DNA of 64,000 nucleotides from Cordilura impudica (taxonomy: Eukaryota; Arthropoda; Insecta; Diptera; Scathophagidae): positions 227,934,236 to 227,998,235 of the forward strand of contig OY821518.1 in NCBI GenBank assembly GCA_963682025.1, written 5' to 3'. Positions within the stretch are counted from its first letter, which is position 1, and each line of letters starts with the position of its first letter. The notes under the pieces are model-generated. The model was not told the DNA's origin. It saw only the letters and a program-made list of their open reading frames with translations, and did no database searches. Position numbers and translations under genes: made by a program. Below are positions 23,888-35,679 of this stretch, in pieces.

Positions 23888-25835
23888 ATGGCGTTAAACA
23901 ATTTAAAATTATTTGAACTGTTTAGAAGGTCAACCACACCAAAGTTTTTCACGGAAGCTGCTTTAGAAGAACTTGATAGCTAATACGGAAATATTGAGAG
24001 AAGCGAAATTATAAAAAATAATTTTTATCTGATATATGCAAATATTAAGGCAAAATGGGTGAAATCTAATCGAACCATTCAGAACTTCAACTCCAAATAC
24101 GAGGACTGGCTTAATGAAGACACCATCCTGGATATATTGGCAGTAGAAAAACCCACCACATCAACCAGAGGAGCAAAAGTAAGGCCAAAAAAAAGTATTG
24201 AGGAGTGTTCAATTTTCACAAGAAAGAGGAAACTTGCCGATGCCACCAATGACTTGACCACGAAGCATTTATCGGACGCGCTGTCTATTAAATATACAAA
24301 GAATAGTGAAAGAGTTAGTTCGCAGATTACAAAATCTGTTGCTGATGCAAGCCCACTGCGACTAAAAAGGATTAAGGAAAGCATTCCCACGTATGGTTCC
24401 CAAGAAGCCTTGGCCTTGTTTATGGACTTACATCTTTCCAAAGAAAAATATGAGATACTACGGGCATCCTTGATGCGACACGGGGCTGACGTTTTACCAG
24501 GATACAAGCATATTACGCAAGCCAAAATTCACGACCACTGCATACAGAGTTTACGGAAGTTTCTGTGAAAGCCAATCTGCAGGATCTCGTGGGCCATACA
24601 GTAAAACGGTTGTTGGAGAGTCTTCCTGAAAATGAGGTGAAAATTCTTCCTGGGAAACTGACATTGATCAGCAAATGGGGCTGCGATGGATCATACGGAC
24701 AAAGCGTTTATAAGCAAAGGATATCTTCCGATGACGCTACAATCTCGGACGGAAATATGTTTATGGCATCTGTTGTTCCTTTGCGGCTTAAATCTGATGT
24801 TTCCGTACACTGGAAAAATCCACGTCCGTCATCAGTGCATTGTTGCCGCCCAATAATGTTTCAGTTTGCAAGGGACCACGGTGAAGGACATTGATGTACA
24901 AATAAGCAAGATTAAGCCTACAAAGCTGCAAATTGGAGAAGGAAAAATATATTGAATGCAATTACGAGTTCCACCTGACCATGGTTGACGGAAAAGTCGT
25001 AAACGAACTGACAGGAACAACCTCAACATTGTCATGCCCGATTTGCAAAAAGAGTCAGAAGAACTATGGTAATTTAAACGATTCTACAAACGAGGAGAAT
25101 TACGAATATGGAATGTCACCATTGCACGCAAGGATAAGGTGTATGGAGTTCTTGCTAAAACTGGCGTATACCCTAGCAAAAGAGGAGGAAAACTTCGATG
25201 AAAATACATCAATAAAGGATAAGGAAAAGATCAGAAAGAAGCAAATACAGGATGCTTTTGTCAAACAAGTTGGACTAAAAGTAGACTGTCCCAAGCACGG
25301 ATACGGTAACTCAAACGATGGAAACACTTCTAGGAGATTTTTTGAAAATGATGAGGCAGTAACTAAAATCACTGGAATTGACAATCAAATCGTGAAAAGA
25401 TTGGGAACGATCTTGAATGTTTTAAACTGCAAAGAAAATGTCAATTCTACAAAATATGGAGAATATGCATCGAAAACTGCATCTCTTTTAGCAGAAATGT
25501 ATCCACAGAAGAAGTTGACCCCGACCGTCCATAAAATATTGGCGCATGGCAAAGATATAATTGAGTACCAGTCTTTGCCAATTGGAGAGCTTTCTGAAGA
25601 AGCACAGGAGTCTCTTAACAAATTTTATAAAAAATATAGATTGCAGAACATCAAGGGTAAGGCAAAATGAGAACCTTTTCAACATGTTGGCAGCATCTTC
25701 CGATCCACTTATTTCTTCCCTGCAGCATGTGAAGTCACGAATAGAGTTAGAAAATAATTATGGTTTAGAAATGATTAGTCTTTTAGATATACCTTCTCTT
25801 ACGAATTGTGATGAATATTTTACAGAAAATTGAAA
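23888..25835 (+). pseudogene. Transib/RAG1-like transposase, frameshifted
   Basis: Starts MALNNLKLFELFRRS. A TAA follows at about 23981, then an open N-terminal part (24059-24568). The core shows LISKWGCDGSYGQ (24667-24705; counterpart of RAG1 Asp600), VHWKNPRPSSVHCCRPIMF (like RAG1's EEPKPNSELCCKPLCLM), YEFHLTMVDGKVVNEL and a zinc-site CPIC, EYGMSPLHARIRCMEF, GNSNDGNTSRRFF, HKILAHGKDIIEYQSLPIG and SEEAQESLNKFYKKYR (catalytic Glu region), then SSDPLISSLQ. Frame changes occur near 24565, 24900 and 25660. At the RAG1 Asp708 position both window copies show LHARI, not LHCDI, so the second acid is unclear. Confidence 0.85.
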
Positions 25836-25921
25836 AAATAAATTTAAAAGAGAAGTAATTTTTTTTTAATTTGTTGGGTAATAATTTAAAACATAAAACC
25901 CTAAAGAAAAAAAAATAAAAT

Positions 25922-26762
25922 AATTAGTTATTTATAGTTCGGTTCGAGATCATGTATACATTTTCTAATACTAGAAAAGATAATACTTTTATGCAATGTA
26001 AGAGAAATTTGGAAAAAAATTGAAGACAGCGCTAGATGGAGTAGCTACTTTCGAACAAAGCGACTTGTTCATCTTCAGCATCCTTCTGCCTATTGCTTCA
26101 ACTCATGCTTAATCAACTATTTAACTCAACATTAGAAAGAAAAGAACATGAGAAATGTTTTTTCTTTCTTTTCATACGAGTATTAGAAAATGTATACATG
26201 ATCTCGAACCGAACTATAAATAACTAATTATTATTACAACACAAGATCGACAATACATAAAAACTAACATACAAAACATACGGTCCAATGCAATTGTGAT
26301 AAATCTGTTAAGATTTCACATGTCATTACAGTTCCCATCTATGGGACGTTTGGCAAAACAAAAAGAGCTTTTTTCACATTACGAGATTTGTAATTGATCA
26401 AAGCGATGTTAATGTAGAGAAAGCTATAAATTGGAAAAAACTCTGCTTGTTCGTTCTAACTCTCGTATGAAAAGAAAGAAAAAACATTTCTCATGTTCTT
26501 TTCTTTCTAATGTTGAGTTAAATAGTTGATTAAGCATGAGTTGAAGCAATAGGCAGAAGGATGCTGAAGATGAACAAGTCGCTTTGTTCGAAAGTAGCTA
26601 CTCCATCTAGCGCTGTCTTCAATTTTTTCCAAATTTCTCTTACATTGCATAAAAGTATTATCTTTTCTAGTATTAGAAAATGTATACATGATCTCGAACC
26701 GAACTATAAATAACTAATTATTATTACAACACAAGATCGACAATACATAAAAACTAACAAAA
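25922..26762. repeat. Foldback block inside the Transib-like element
   Basis: Arms 25926-26178 and 26468-26722 are inverted near-copies of about 253 bp. They include the palindrome-rich GTTCGGTTCGAGATCATG, ATGGAGTAGCTAC and CATGAGTTGAAGC segments. The spacer begins with a direct copy (26182-26272) of the sequence that follows the right arm (26672-26762). Thus one ~50-bp end sequence is present three times. This suggests two nested or duplicated inverted-repeat MITEs. Non-coding. Confidence 0.8.
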
Positions 26763-27004
26763 AAATAAAAACAATCTAAAAATGTAAAAATAATTTTTTT
26801 TAGTTACCATAAAATTGATTTTTCTACAAATTTTAACTTTGATAACCCATAAGTAGGCCCCTACAAAGCGTACCACCCTTTCCAAACGCTAATTTCATAG
26901 GCTGAACACTTATCTATCATATGCTGTTTAAACTGTTCAATTATGTTATTCAGTTCAAAAGATATGATTTTTGCAACGAAAAAACTCAAATGGCGCCACT
27001 GTGC

Positions 27005-28492
27005 TCCGCTGCTACATCCATGGATTTCTTCTCAGAATACGACCCTGGTGAAGTTACATCCTATGAAACATCAAAGGACCCAATCCTAGTCACACAAAAC
27101 CAATTGGATGGAATTGTTGCAAATTTGTGTTTGACTCAGAAAAAATCAGAGCTACTGGCTTCATTTTTGAAAGGAAATAATTTGCTGGCGAAAGGTACTA
27201 AAGTAACAGCATATCGAAAACGCCAAAAAGAGTTTGAAAAGTTCTTCAATGTGAATGATGCAAAAAATTTCGCTTATTGCAACGATATTGAACAGTTAAT
27301 GGAGACGATAGGGTTAACCTATAGAAAAGATGTTTGGCTTTGTTTCATCGATAGTTCACTAATCAGCTTAAAAGTTGTGCTTTTGCACAAGACAAATAGA
27401 ATGCCTTCTGTTCCGATTGCGTATAGCACTGACACTAGTGAAAATTTCGATAATTTGAAACACATTCTGGAAGTAGTCAAATATAACGAACACCAGTGGC
27501 GCATTTGCTGCGACCTCAAAATAGTTTCATTGATTACAAGCTTAACAGCATCTGGCCGTCCAAAATATCCGTGTTTTTTGTGCGATTGGGATTCACGATA
27601 CGGAGAAGGTATTGAAGGAAGAAACCATCGCATTGGATGGAAATGGCCAAAAGACAATAGGCTACACGTAAGCCTTGTTCCTGAAATGAAAATTTTGTTG
27701 CCGTTGCTCCACATTAAACTTGGCATTGCTAAAAATTTTTTGAAATGTATCGCAAAAAGACCAGCAGTATTGAACCGCTTTAAAGACATTTTCCCAAGAC
27801 TAAGTAATGCCAAAATTCAGGAAGGGGTTTTTAATGGTCCCGACATACGGAAACTATGAGTTGTCAAGATTTTGACCAAGTTCTGACAGACCGAGAATTA
27901 AATGCATGGCTCGCATCGAAAGCAGTCATTAAAGGACTTTTGGGTAAAGAACGCAATGACAACTACAGGCAATCTGTTGCAAACATGTTGGCAGCTTTCG
28001 ATGAAATTGGGGTCGTACAAAATTCATCTCTTGCATCAGCATCTTGACCAACTCGCTCAACAGTTGCCAACTGAATCTGATGAGCAAAGCGAACGTTATC
28101 ACCAAACTGCGCTTCCATTTGAAATAAGGTAACTATAGAGTGTGCATATTTTGAATTCCTAGATTCCTAATATCTTTGTCAGATTGCACAATTTAAACAT
28201 GTTAACGATTGAAAACTATTTTCGTTTCAGGTACAGAGGAAAGAAATCTCCAGATGCAATACTTTCTGAAATTTGTTGGCGGTATAAAAACACTTTTGAA
28301 GAAGAAGAAAAAGAGGAAGAAGGGGAAGACAAAGATGAAATTCCAGAATATCTGTTGGACGAAATTATCGACCTTTCTGATGATGATGACGATGACCAAG
28401 ATATTAGAGAGAGCAGTGATGTTGATCCACAGCCGCCTGCTAAACGGCAACTGGCCAAATCATTAATTAATTTATTTAATTTTTTTACTTAA
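27005..28492 (+). pseudogene. Transposase-like protein of an unnamed family, with intron
   Basis: The main frame (to 27859) reads LVTQNQLDGIVANLCLTQKK, VWLCFIDSSLISLKVVLLH (27330-27390), WRICCDLKIVSLI (27500-27545), YPCFLCDWDSRYG and LLPLLHIKLGIAKNFLK. Two frame changes (near 27857 and 28010) then lead to IHLLHQHLDQL, SDEQSERYHQTALPFEIR and, across an intron, YRGKKSPDAILSEICWRY. Similar proteins are frequent in insect and cnidarian genomes as uncharacterised multicopy genes. The spacing of D (FIDSS), D (CDLK) and E (DEQSERYHQ) suggests a DDE-type enzyme; that is inference. The acidic tail (28300-28430) is Glu/Asp-rich. The N-terminus is cut by the Transib-like element. Confidence 0.6.
28129..28230 (+). 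other. Predicted 102-nt spliceosomal intron
   Basis: GTAACT at 28129 and TTTTCGTTTCAG ending at 28230 give consensus donor and acceptor. Joining them restores EIR-YRGKKSPDA, continuous with the family's conserved block. Size is typical for fly introns. Confidence 0.7.
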
Positions 28493-29832
28493 AACTTTTC
28501 ATAACTAACATTTCAAAAATATATTTTTTTCCATATTTTTATAATTTCTTTCTCAATGTTTCTTCAAAACCAACACTTTAAAAAATTGGTACATAAAAAA
28601 TGAGAAGTAAATTAATATTAAGCTGGAAAACGCAAGTTTTGTATTATGATTGTTTTCTTTTCAAATGAAATTTATTGAAGAAACTAAGAAGCATATTATA
28701 GATCAAACAGAAAGCAAAAAAGACTTAGTTTTGTGGAAAATATTTTCAAAAAGCATGAAAAAAAATAATTTTTCCAACATTTTGCTTCATAAGCACCACA
28801 AAAATTTTCTAAATCAATTTTTTTAAAAATTTTAATTGTTGCACAGGTCTCTAGCAATAATTTGGCTTTTACAGATTGAAAAAATATCAATTAGTCGACG
28901 AGTTATAGCCAAAAAAAAAAAACATATAAACAATATGCTGAAAATCGTCATTTGACTGGAGAGTTCGAAGGTCGAATAAAAATAAATTCGAACTAACATA
29001 AACAAACGCCGCGATACGGGTCTTCTAATTAAGCCTCAATTTTCATCCCCCACTCTCAGAATCGACCTAACTTTTGCTAACCTGAATTTGTTCCACAGTA
29101 TTATTTGTAAAATAAATAAATAAAAAAATCTCGAAAGTCAGACATTTGTTATTTATTGATAACCCTTACGCAGAACTTTGGGATTTTGCGGGCAAAAAGT
29201 CCGTTTTTCGAGTGTAAAATATCAAAAATTTAATGATGCAGTTTTGTAGAGAATTATCTAATTAAGAGAAAGGCAACATATTTTTTTTTCTAGAAATTCT
29301 TTTTTTTTATCTAAACAAAACTCTGCGGTAACTGCCTCACATTTTCATGCATTTCAATGGTCCGGGTAGATAATTTTTTTTTTCATATATATTTCATATA
29401 AATATATTTGTAAAATATAGTATTTCAACATTAATTTAAAAAAAAAAAATTAATTGGATAACAAAATAGTTTAAAAAATACTTAGATTTTTATGATGGCA
29501 CTCAAAAATTCAGTGTTTTTAGTATTTCATGGACAAAAAAAGGTGAGTTTTATCGACCTTTGTGTTCTGATTGCAAAAAAAAATTAAAGGTGGGTGTGTA
29601 TTCTTTTGATTTAATAAATAAAAAAAAAAGTGACACGAAATTTCATTTCAGTAATTCAAAGAAACACGATATAAAATGGTAAGGACTATAGAAGGTATAT
29701 ACCAATGTCCTCCAGAAAGTGCAACAGAATCGTCAGATCCTTACATTACTAGCATAAGACGTCAACCTTATAAACAGTTTTGGAACTAGATGATGTCGTT
29801 AAAGAAATGATAGATGTATAAAAGTCTATGTT
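28493..29832. other. No gene recognised; possible zinc-finger scrap
   Basis: AT-rich. Around 29520-29675 a frame reads SISWTKKGEFYRPLCSDCKKKL and later FHFSNSKKHDIKW, a C-x2-C...H arrangement faintly like a BED finger. Too short and isolated to call. Confidence 0.25.
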
Positions 29833-30070
29833 TGCACACGCAGAAAACAGATTCATTGTGGCAACCGAATTTATTACCAACCGAATTGGGATAATGCTAA
29901 TAACCGATTTTCGGGCTCACAATGATTACAATTCTATTGCCTTAACAGTAAGTATTATATCATAATAGAAAATTTGCAGATGATATTAAATTTCTGTTGA
30001 TACAATCGAAAATACATACAATTGTTCCACTTTAGAATAATTCGGTTGGCAAATATTTTTTCGGTGTGCA
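29833..30070. mobile_element. Possible 238-bp MITE
   Basis: Ends TGCACACGCAGAAAA and, inverted, TGCACACCGAAAAAA, followed in both arms by CAACCGAATT. The arms differ by small gaps. No clear target duplication. Confidence 0.4.
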
Positions 30071-30257
30071 TACACGTAAAAATATTTATCCATCATTATA
30101 TCGTTTATCTCTTTCAGGTTTTTACCATGGAAAAATATTGTTATTTATAGCTTTTAAGCCGAATTACAAAACTTTTTCAGTTTCTTAAAAAAAAAAAGTT
30201 TTTTTAATAAAAAGTTTTTTTAATAAAAATTTTTTTTTTAATAAAAAATTTTTTTGG

Positions 30258-30655
30258 GTTATATGGGCGGTGGGCGAGGCATATTTCTGTAAAACTTTGC
30301 AAACATCTTTACTTCATATTACTGATAACTTGAGTCAAGTTACAAGACTTTTAATGAAGAAACAAAAATGCGGGTTCAATTTATATTCGGGTATATGGGC
30401 TGTGGGCGATGGGCGTGCCGATTTCCGTAAAACTCTACAAATATCTCAACTTCATAACACTGATGACTTGTGCCAACTTTCATGAGTTTTGGTAAGGAAA
30501 TAAAAATTTGGGGCGAAAAATCGGATTATATGGGCGGGGGGCGATGGCCGTGGCCAATTTTGATTAAACTTTAAATTTTTCTTAATTGAGTCGATAAAAC
30601 GACCTGGGCCAAATTTCAATGTTCCACGAGCTCTCCTTATACTTTTTGCCAAGAA
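30258..30655 (+). repeat. Three imperfect ~133-bp tandem units with GGGCG motifs
   Basis: TATATGGGC(G/T)GTGGGCG recurs near 30261, 30394 and 30527, each followed by ATTT...TAAAACT...CAAA and, in the first two units, a shared ACTTCATA...ACTGAT...ACTTG block. The GGGCGTGGC-like words resemble the central blocks of DINE-1 elements. Non-coding. Confidence 0.5.
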
Positions 30656-31740
30656 ATATTTGAAGCGATCCCAATGTACGTAGCCCGAAATTAATTTATC
30701 AGCTTAATTTCTTAACTAAATAGGGTTTTGATGATTCTGAGATGAAAACAAAGTTTTTAAGTTTTAGTTTTTCACATATGTTGTAGTTGGCGCATTAGAA
30801 AATAAATTGTTTTTTTCTCATGTGTTTTACCACAAAATATTATGATTTTTATGGTACGAAAACAAATATACACAAGTATATTGTACATTGACCATGACCA
30901 TATTTGTTCTACTTTAAACGAAATTTATGTACAATTGCTTATTGCTTGTGTAGCTACATGAGAACTTGAAAATTTATTAGGCAGCCATCGGAAGTTAAGT
31001 TCATTGATGCTGCTTTTAAAATTTATAAGTTTTTGTTTTTATTTTTTCATGTTTTAAGAAAATTCCCCATAAATTATAGATTTTTGAAGTGATCATTTTA
31101 ATGAGTTTCGTATTATGGAGTTAACATAATACCAGAACAATTATTTTATATAGACGACATTAGAATTGCCCTACGTGGGTATGTGTATTCACGTCTGCTT
31201 TATTTAAGAGACGTCTTAATGTCTGTTTAACAAATGTTTGTATTCCATAAACGTGGGTTTGAATTTAGGTTTTGGTAAGCAAGTGTTAATAAATAAAATT
31301 TAATGAAACAATACAAAATAAGATAATAATAATTTATAAAAATAAAATATGATACACAAAAAATTACCGAAAATCACAACTCACTTCAACGACAAACGAA
31401 CGGGCTTGGCTAATCAAGTAGTCTCAACTCTCGGCTTTTAATTACGTGTTCTTTGGTTTCAGAAATAAATTTCGAAATCACACAAAAAATCAATTAATGT
31501 ATATTTTTATGGTTTCTTGACAATTGAGATTTTTTTCTTTTTAATTCAAACTTGTTTGTTTTTAATAAACAATTTATAGTTTTTTTTTTTTTTTTGTTTG
31601 TTTTAATATTTTCGATAACTAAAAATCTATTGTATGTGACAAATTCATAAATAATGCAAAAACAAACTATTGAAAGAGTACCGGACAAGAAAAATTAATT
31701 GGTAACAATTTTTATATACAGTGAGTGGCAATAGAGTGGA
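30656..31740. other. No gene recognised
   Basis: AT-rich spacer before the family A minus copy. No motif, repeat family or RNA gene identified. Confidence 0.4.
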
Positions 31741-34320
31741 AAACAAGTAAGAGTGTTAAATTCGGCTGTGCCGAATCTTTGATACCCTCCACCTCGGTTT
31801 GAGTATTGATAATAAATGTAAACTTAATACCAAATTATTTCAGCAAATTCTTTGGGTTGGTTTTCGTCTTTTCTATTATTTCGGATTTATTTCGGTGTTT
31901 GCTTTTTGGTCATTGTGGTTGCTGATCGGCGTGCATTTAGATTATATACCTATATGCATGCGTTTCCGGTTATATGACATAACTTCTCGTTTAATTCAGT
32001 TTTTGCTAATTAAATAGCTCGCCCTAACCTCCATTGCAAAGGAAATGGTTGGGTAGGGTGGCTACATGCATTAAATCGTGCTAATTGGAGATGGCTGTAT
32101 AGTTTCTTTTAACTGGCCAAATATTTCTTTATTGCGGCCATATAGGTCGGATGGAGTAACAAAATAATAACCAAAAAAAAAGCTCTCTCAACTTTTTTAT
32201 TAAAATATTGCCATATTTGGAAAACATAGAGAATAAATTTATAATAATAATAAATAATCAAATTAGGGATGCCAAACGCAAAAAACAAAATATCGCAAAA
32301 ATTTTAAATAAAATAATTTGTTCTCTTTATTTTCTGAAAAACTTCAAATTTTCATCCAAAAAAATTGTGAAAATTTATATATAAAAAATAACATTCTCAT
32401 CAAATTGCGTTTATTTATGTAACAGTTTTTATGTTCGCAATTCTTAAATATCATTTGACGTTTTCTGAAATTCATTGAATTTAAATTAATATTTTCTGTA
32501 GAGTGATTCTTTAAATTTCAACAATTCGACAATCGCAAAATATATCGACAGCTATTGTTGTTTGCAATAAGGACTTAGTGATTCACTAAGTACATACATC
32601 TTAACGACAGTCGACAAATCTATTTTTCTTTTTATTTAAATTGTAAACGAGTGGCATCTCTGTCAAAATAAGCGAAAAACGCAAAGAAGAATAGAAAAAA
32701 ACAAATTACTTCGCGTTTGACAAGATGATTTTATGTTTATGTTTAATATCTTTATTTTTTTACTAATATTTCTGTGTATTTATTTGAAAATGAAATAATG
32801 AATTGAATATGCTATTTAATTTTTTTATTTATATAAAAAAGTTTTTTAATAAAAGCAAAATATTTTCACTATTTTATCATTTTTATTTATTTATGACGAC
32901 ATTTCATCCTAAAAATTTAAGTTTTTATCGATTGAATAAACAACACAAAAATGGTTGTCGTTTAGATAACTACAACAGCTGACTTTAACAATAGCGAATA
33001 TCGTTTAAAAATTTTACTGGTAATTTTGCAATTTTCTTTTTTTAACGATTCGACTATCGTTAAAAGAAGTTACTGAATCGCGGTACTGAAAAGCTATTAG
33101 AAAAGCTAATTAGAACAAAAAAAAAAATTGTGGCGCCATCTACTGTGGCATAGTCACGCTGAGCAAAATGAAGTGACACTCTGTTAATGCAAAAGAAATG
33201 TATTTTCCCCACAACAAAATATTGCAGAATTTTATGTAAAAAAAAAAAATATACCGATTTATTTCTAACATGCATTTATTATGGATATACATACATATAT
33301 AGAATATATGTATAGAATATATTTTTATTATTTAATATATGTATGTATGTATGTATGTATATGTAAATATTAAACACAAAAAATACAACATCAAACGTTA
33401 TTTTTGTGTTTTTCTCTTTAAATAAATTAACACATAATTATTTTTTTTTTTGTTAAATTTACATTGTTTTTTTTTTTTATTAACAACTAGGTATTTGAGT
33501 ATTATTTGCTTTAGATGTTGGTGAATTTTTACTCCCTTTATATCAACTCGTAGTGTCGAAAAAATTTTGGATCGATTTTAACCCCTTTCCGTCACCCAAT
33601 CGATCTGAAACTTTGCAGGCAGACTCGTGGCAATGACAGAAATGATCTAAAATATTTTTTTAGTGATGCCAAAACAATGGAAACTTTTAAATTTTTCTAC
33701 CAGAGCTGATAAAAAAAATGTACAAAGGGTTAGTTTTTTTTATAATATTACCACAACGACCACAAAAACAACAAGTCCAGCTATGACAACAACACATTTA
33801 GAATAACAACAAGAACAATATAGAAACATCATATTTTTAATTTTTTTTTTTTACTTTTTCAGAGATTTCCCTGGACCTGTTCCACCGATTTTAATGATTT
33901 TTGAAATAGAAATCTTCCCATGAATTTGGAGAAACATTCTCACTAAAAATGATCACCTTAGCTATCCTATTGAGGGCGTGGTCGTGACAAGAACAACATA
34001 GAAAATTATATTTTTTCAAGACTTTTTTTAGTTCTTCATTCAAATCTCGGGCCCTAATCGACCGATTTGGACGATTTTAAATAGCAAACTTTTCAGGATG
34101 TTAATGAATCGTTTTTTATGTCAGCGAGCACCGTAGCTGCCCGATTGATGCCGCCATCGTGATTTCCACAGACGGACAGACGGACATCGCTATATCAACT
34201 CCGGTTGTTATAAGGATCACAAATATATATATTTTATGGGGTCCAAAAATTTTTTTCCAATTATTACAAACGGAATGACAAACTTTTATATACCCTCTGC
34301 ACACTGGAGTGGAGGGTATA
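31741..34320 (-). mobile_element. DINE-1/mini-me-like element, family A, minus copy
   Basis: Begins AAACAAGTAAGAGTGTTAAA with TTCGGCTGTGCCGAA, and ends with the (GTCY)n core, ATATATATATTTTATGGGG and the CCCTCTGCACACTGGAGTG hairpin. It is collinear, inverted, with 5057-8184 apart from that copy's ~600-bp insert. It contains a (TATG)n microsatellite near 33336-33362. No protein-coding signal. It is followed by a Harbinger-like exon remnant. Confidence 0.75.
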
Positions 34321-34787
34321 AATAATATTACTCTCCTTTTGTAGATACATGTGAACATGATGCGATTGACCTCATTTTAGATGAATTAGTTGATGTCATT
34401 ACTTCTTCAGTTAAAGTGTATCGCCGCGGAGCTTGGAATTCAAGTGTGCGATGTTGCCCCTATTTTTGTAAATAAAATTTTTTGAAGATTGTTCTAAATT
34501 GTTCTACAATATTCCAAAACGATGAGTTTCTAAAATATAGTTTGTACCGGTAAATCGAAAAAACGAATTTTTAACTTTGCTCCCCACTTTTGGAAAAAAA
34601 AAATTGGCGGTTGTTCCAGGTTGTTCTAGTTGTTCTAAACATTTTTCCAAAATAGATATGTCGCAAACCGTAAAGTATTTTGTATATTTTTTTTTTGTTT
34701 TTTTGTATTTTTGTTTTTTTTTTTTTTTGCGATTTTGGTATATTTTATGTTTTTTTTTTGTGTTTTTTTTTTGTAATAACTATATAT

Positions 34788-35151
34788 ACTAGCAGATTCC
34801 AGCACTCGAAATAATTTTATTTTTTCATTTAATAAAACCCTAAAGGTATGCTTCACAATTCAACTCATTTTAAATGAAGAAAGCAAACTCAACACATTAA
34901 CACAAACCCATTAACAAATTTAATAAACACACCCATACATATAATTTGTATTTCATAATTTTTGTATAATTTTATGTTGTATGTGTTAGTAGCAACTTTA
35001 AACGATCATAACTCCAAAAATTTATTCCATACGATGAAAACCAGCGAAAAAGAAATACCTTTCAAATGATAAATTTTTTGTTAATATCGGATTTAAACTG
35101 TGAAACTTACATCGGTCACAAGAAATCGCCTTGCCTATAAATATTATAGAT
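34788..35151 (+). mobile_element. Family C element inside the 9-bp-TSD foldback element
   Basis: ACTAGCAGATTCCAGCACTC to ATAAATATTATAGAT, with the usual internal landmarks. A 5' segment of about 30 bp after CTCGAAA is missing. Confidence 0.75.
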
Positions 35152-35679
35152 TTTACATTCAGGTGCCATTCAGGATACCTTGTATGAAAGAAATTTTGGA
35201 AACTGTACGTTAACTTTTGTGTTGCATAAAAATATTGATATCGTTTAATAACGTTGATATCACGGAAAAAATGTTTTTCGTTCTTATTTGCGTACGTTAC
35301 GGTTTGCGACATATCTATTTTGGAACAATGTTTAGAACAACTAGAAAAACCGCGAAATTTTTTTCTTCCAAAAGTGGGGGGCAAAGCTTAAAATTCGTTT
35401 TTTTTTCGATTTACCGGTACAAATTACATTTTAGAAACGCATCGTTTTGGAACATTGTACAACAATTCAGAACAATCTTAAAAAAGTTTTGTTTCCAAAA
35501 ATGGGGGCTAACTTCGCACACTTTTGATATCGCGGAAGAAATGTTTTTCGCTCTTATTTGCGTACGTTACGATTTGCGACATATCTATTTTGGAACAATG
35601 TTAAGAAAAAACTAAAACAACCTAGAACAGCCGCCAAAATGTTTTTTCCCAAAAGTGGGAGGCAAAGCTTAAAATTAGT

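Larger units (their letters stand above)
22934..27004 (+). mobile_element. Transib/RAG1-like DNA transposon, copy 1
   Basis: Left end starts CACTGTGCGGCGC; right end, inverted, is CACAGTGGCGCC. Both have the decamer CAAAAATCA(A/T) inside, after 27 bp on the left (22968) and 23 bp on the right (26965-26974). Heptamers like CACAGTG and an A-rich nonamer at ~23 bp are what Transib ends share with RAG recombination signals. It contains a transposase pseudogene and a foldback block. The 5-bp flanks differ (GGCGC left, CTCCG right), so no target duplication is visible. Confidence 0.8.

Noticed and set aside
24079..24525. 148-residue minus-strand frame
   Set aside because: Antisense of the Transib-like N-terminal part.
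22929..27005. Direct 13-bp match GGCGCCACTGTGC at both Transib ends taken as a target duplication
   Set aside because: The match spans the heptamer itself; the right end reads correctly as an inverted terminus, and the outside 5-mers differ (GGCGC, CTCCG).
27319..27813. 164-residue minus-strand frame
   Set aside because: Antisense of the intron-bearing transposase-like pseudogene.
28202..28466. Several overlapping frames around the acidic stretch
   Set aside because: Ser-, Lys- or Phe-rich translations of the GAA/GAT-rich exon in other frames.
34577..34856. Phe- and Lys-rich frames on both strands
   Set aside because: Translations of T/A runs in the foldback element centre.
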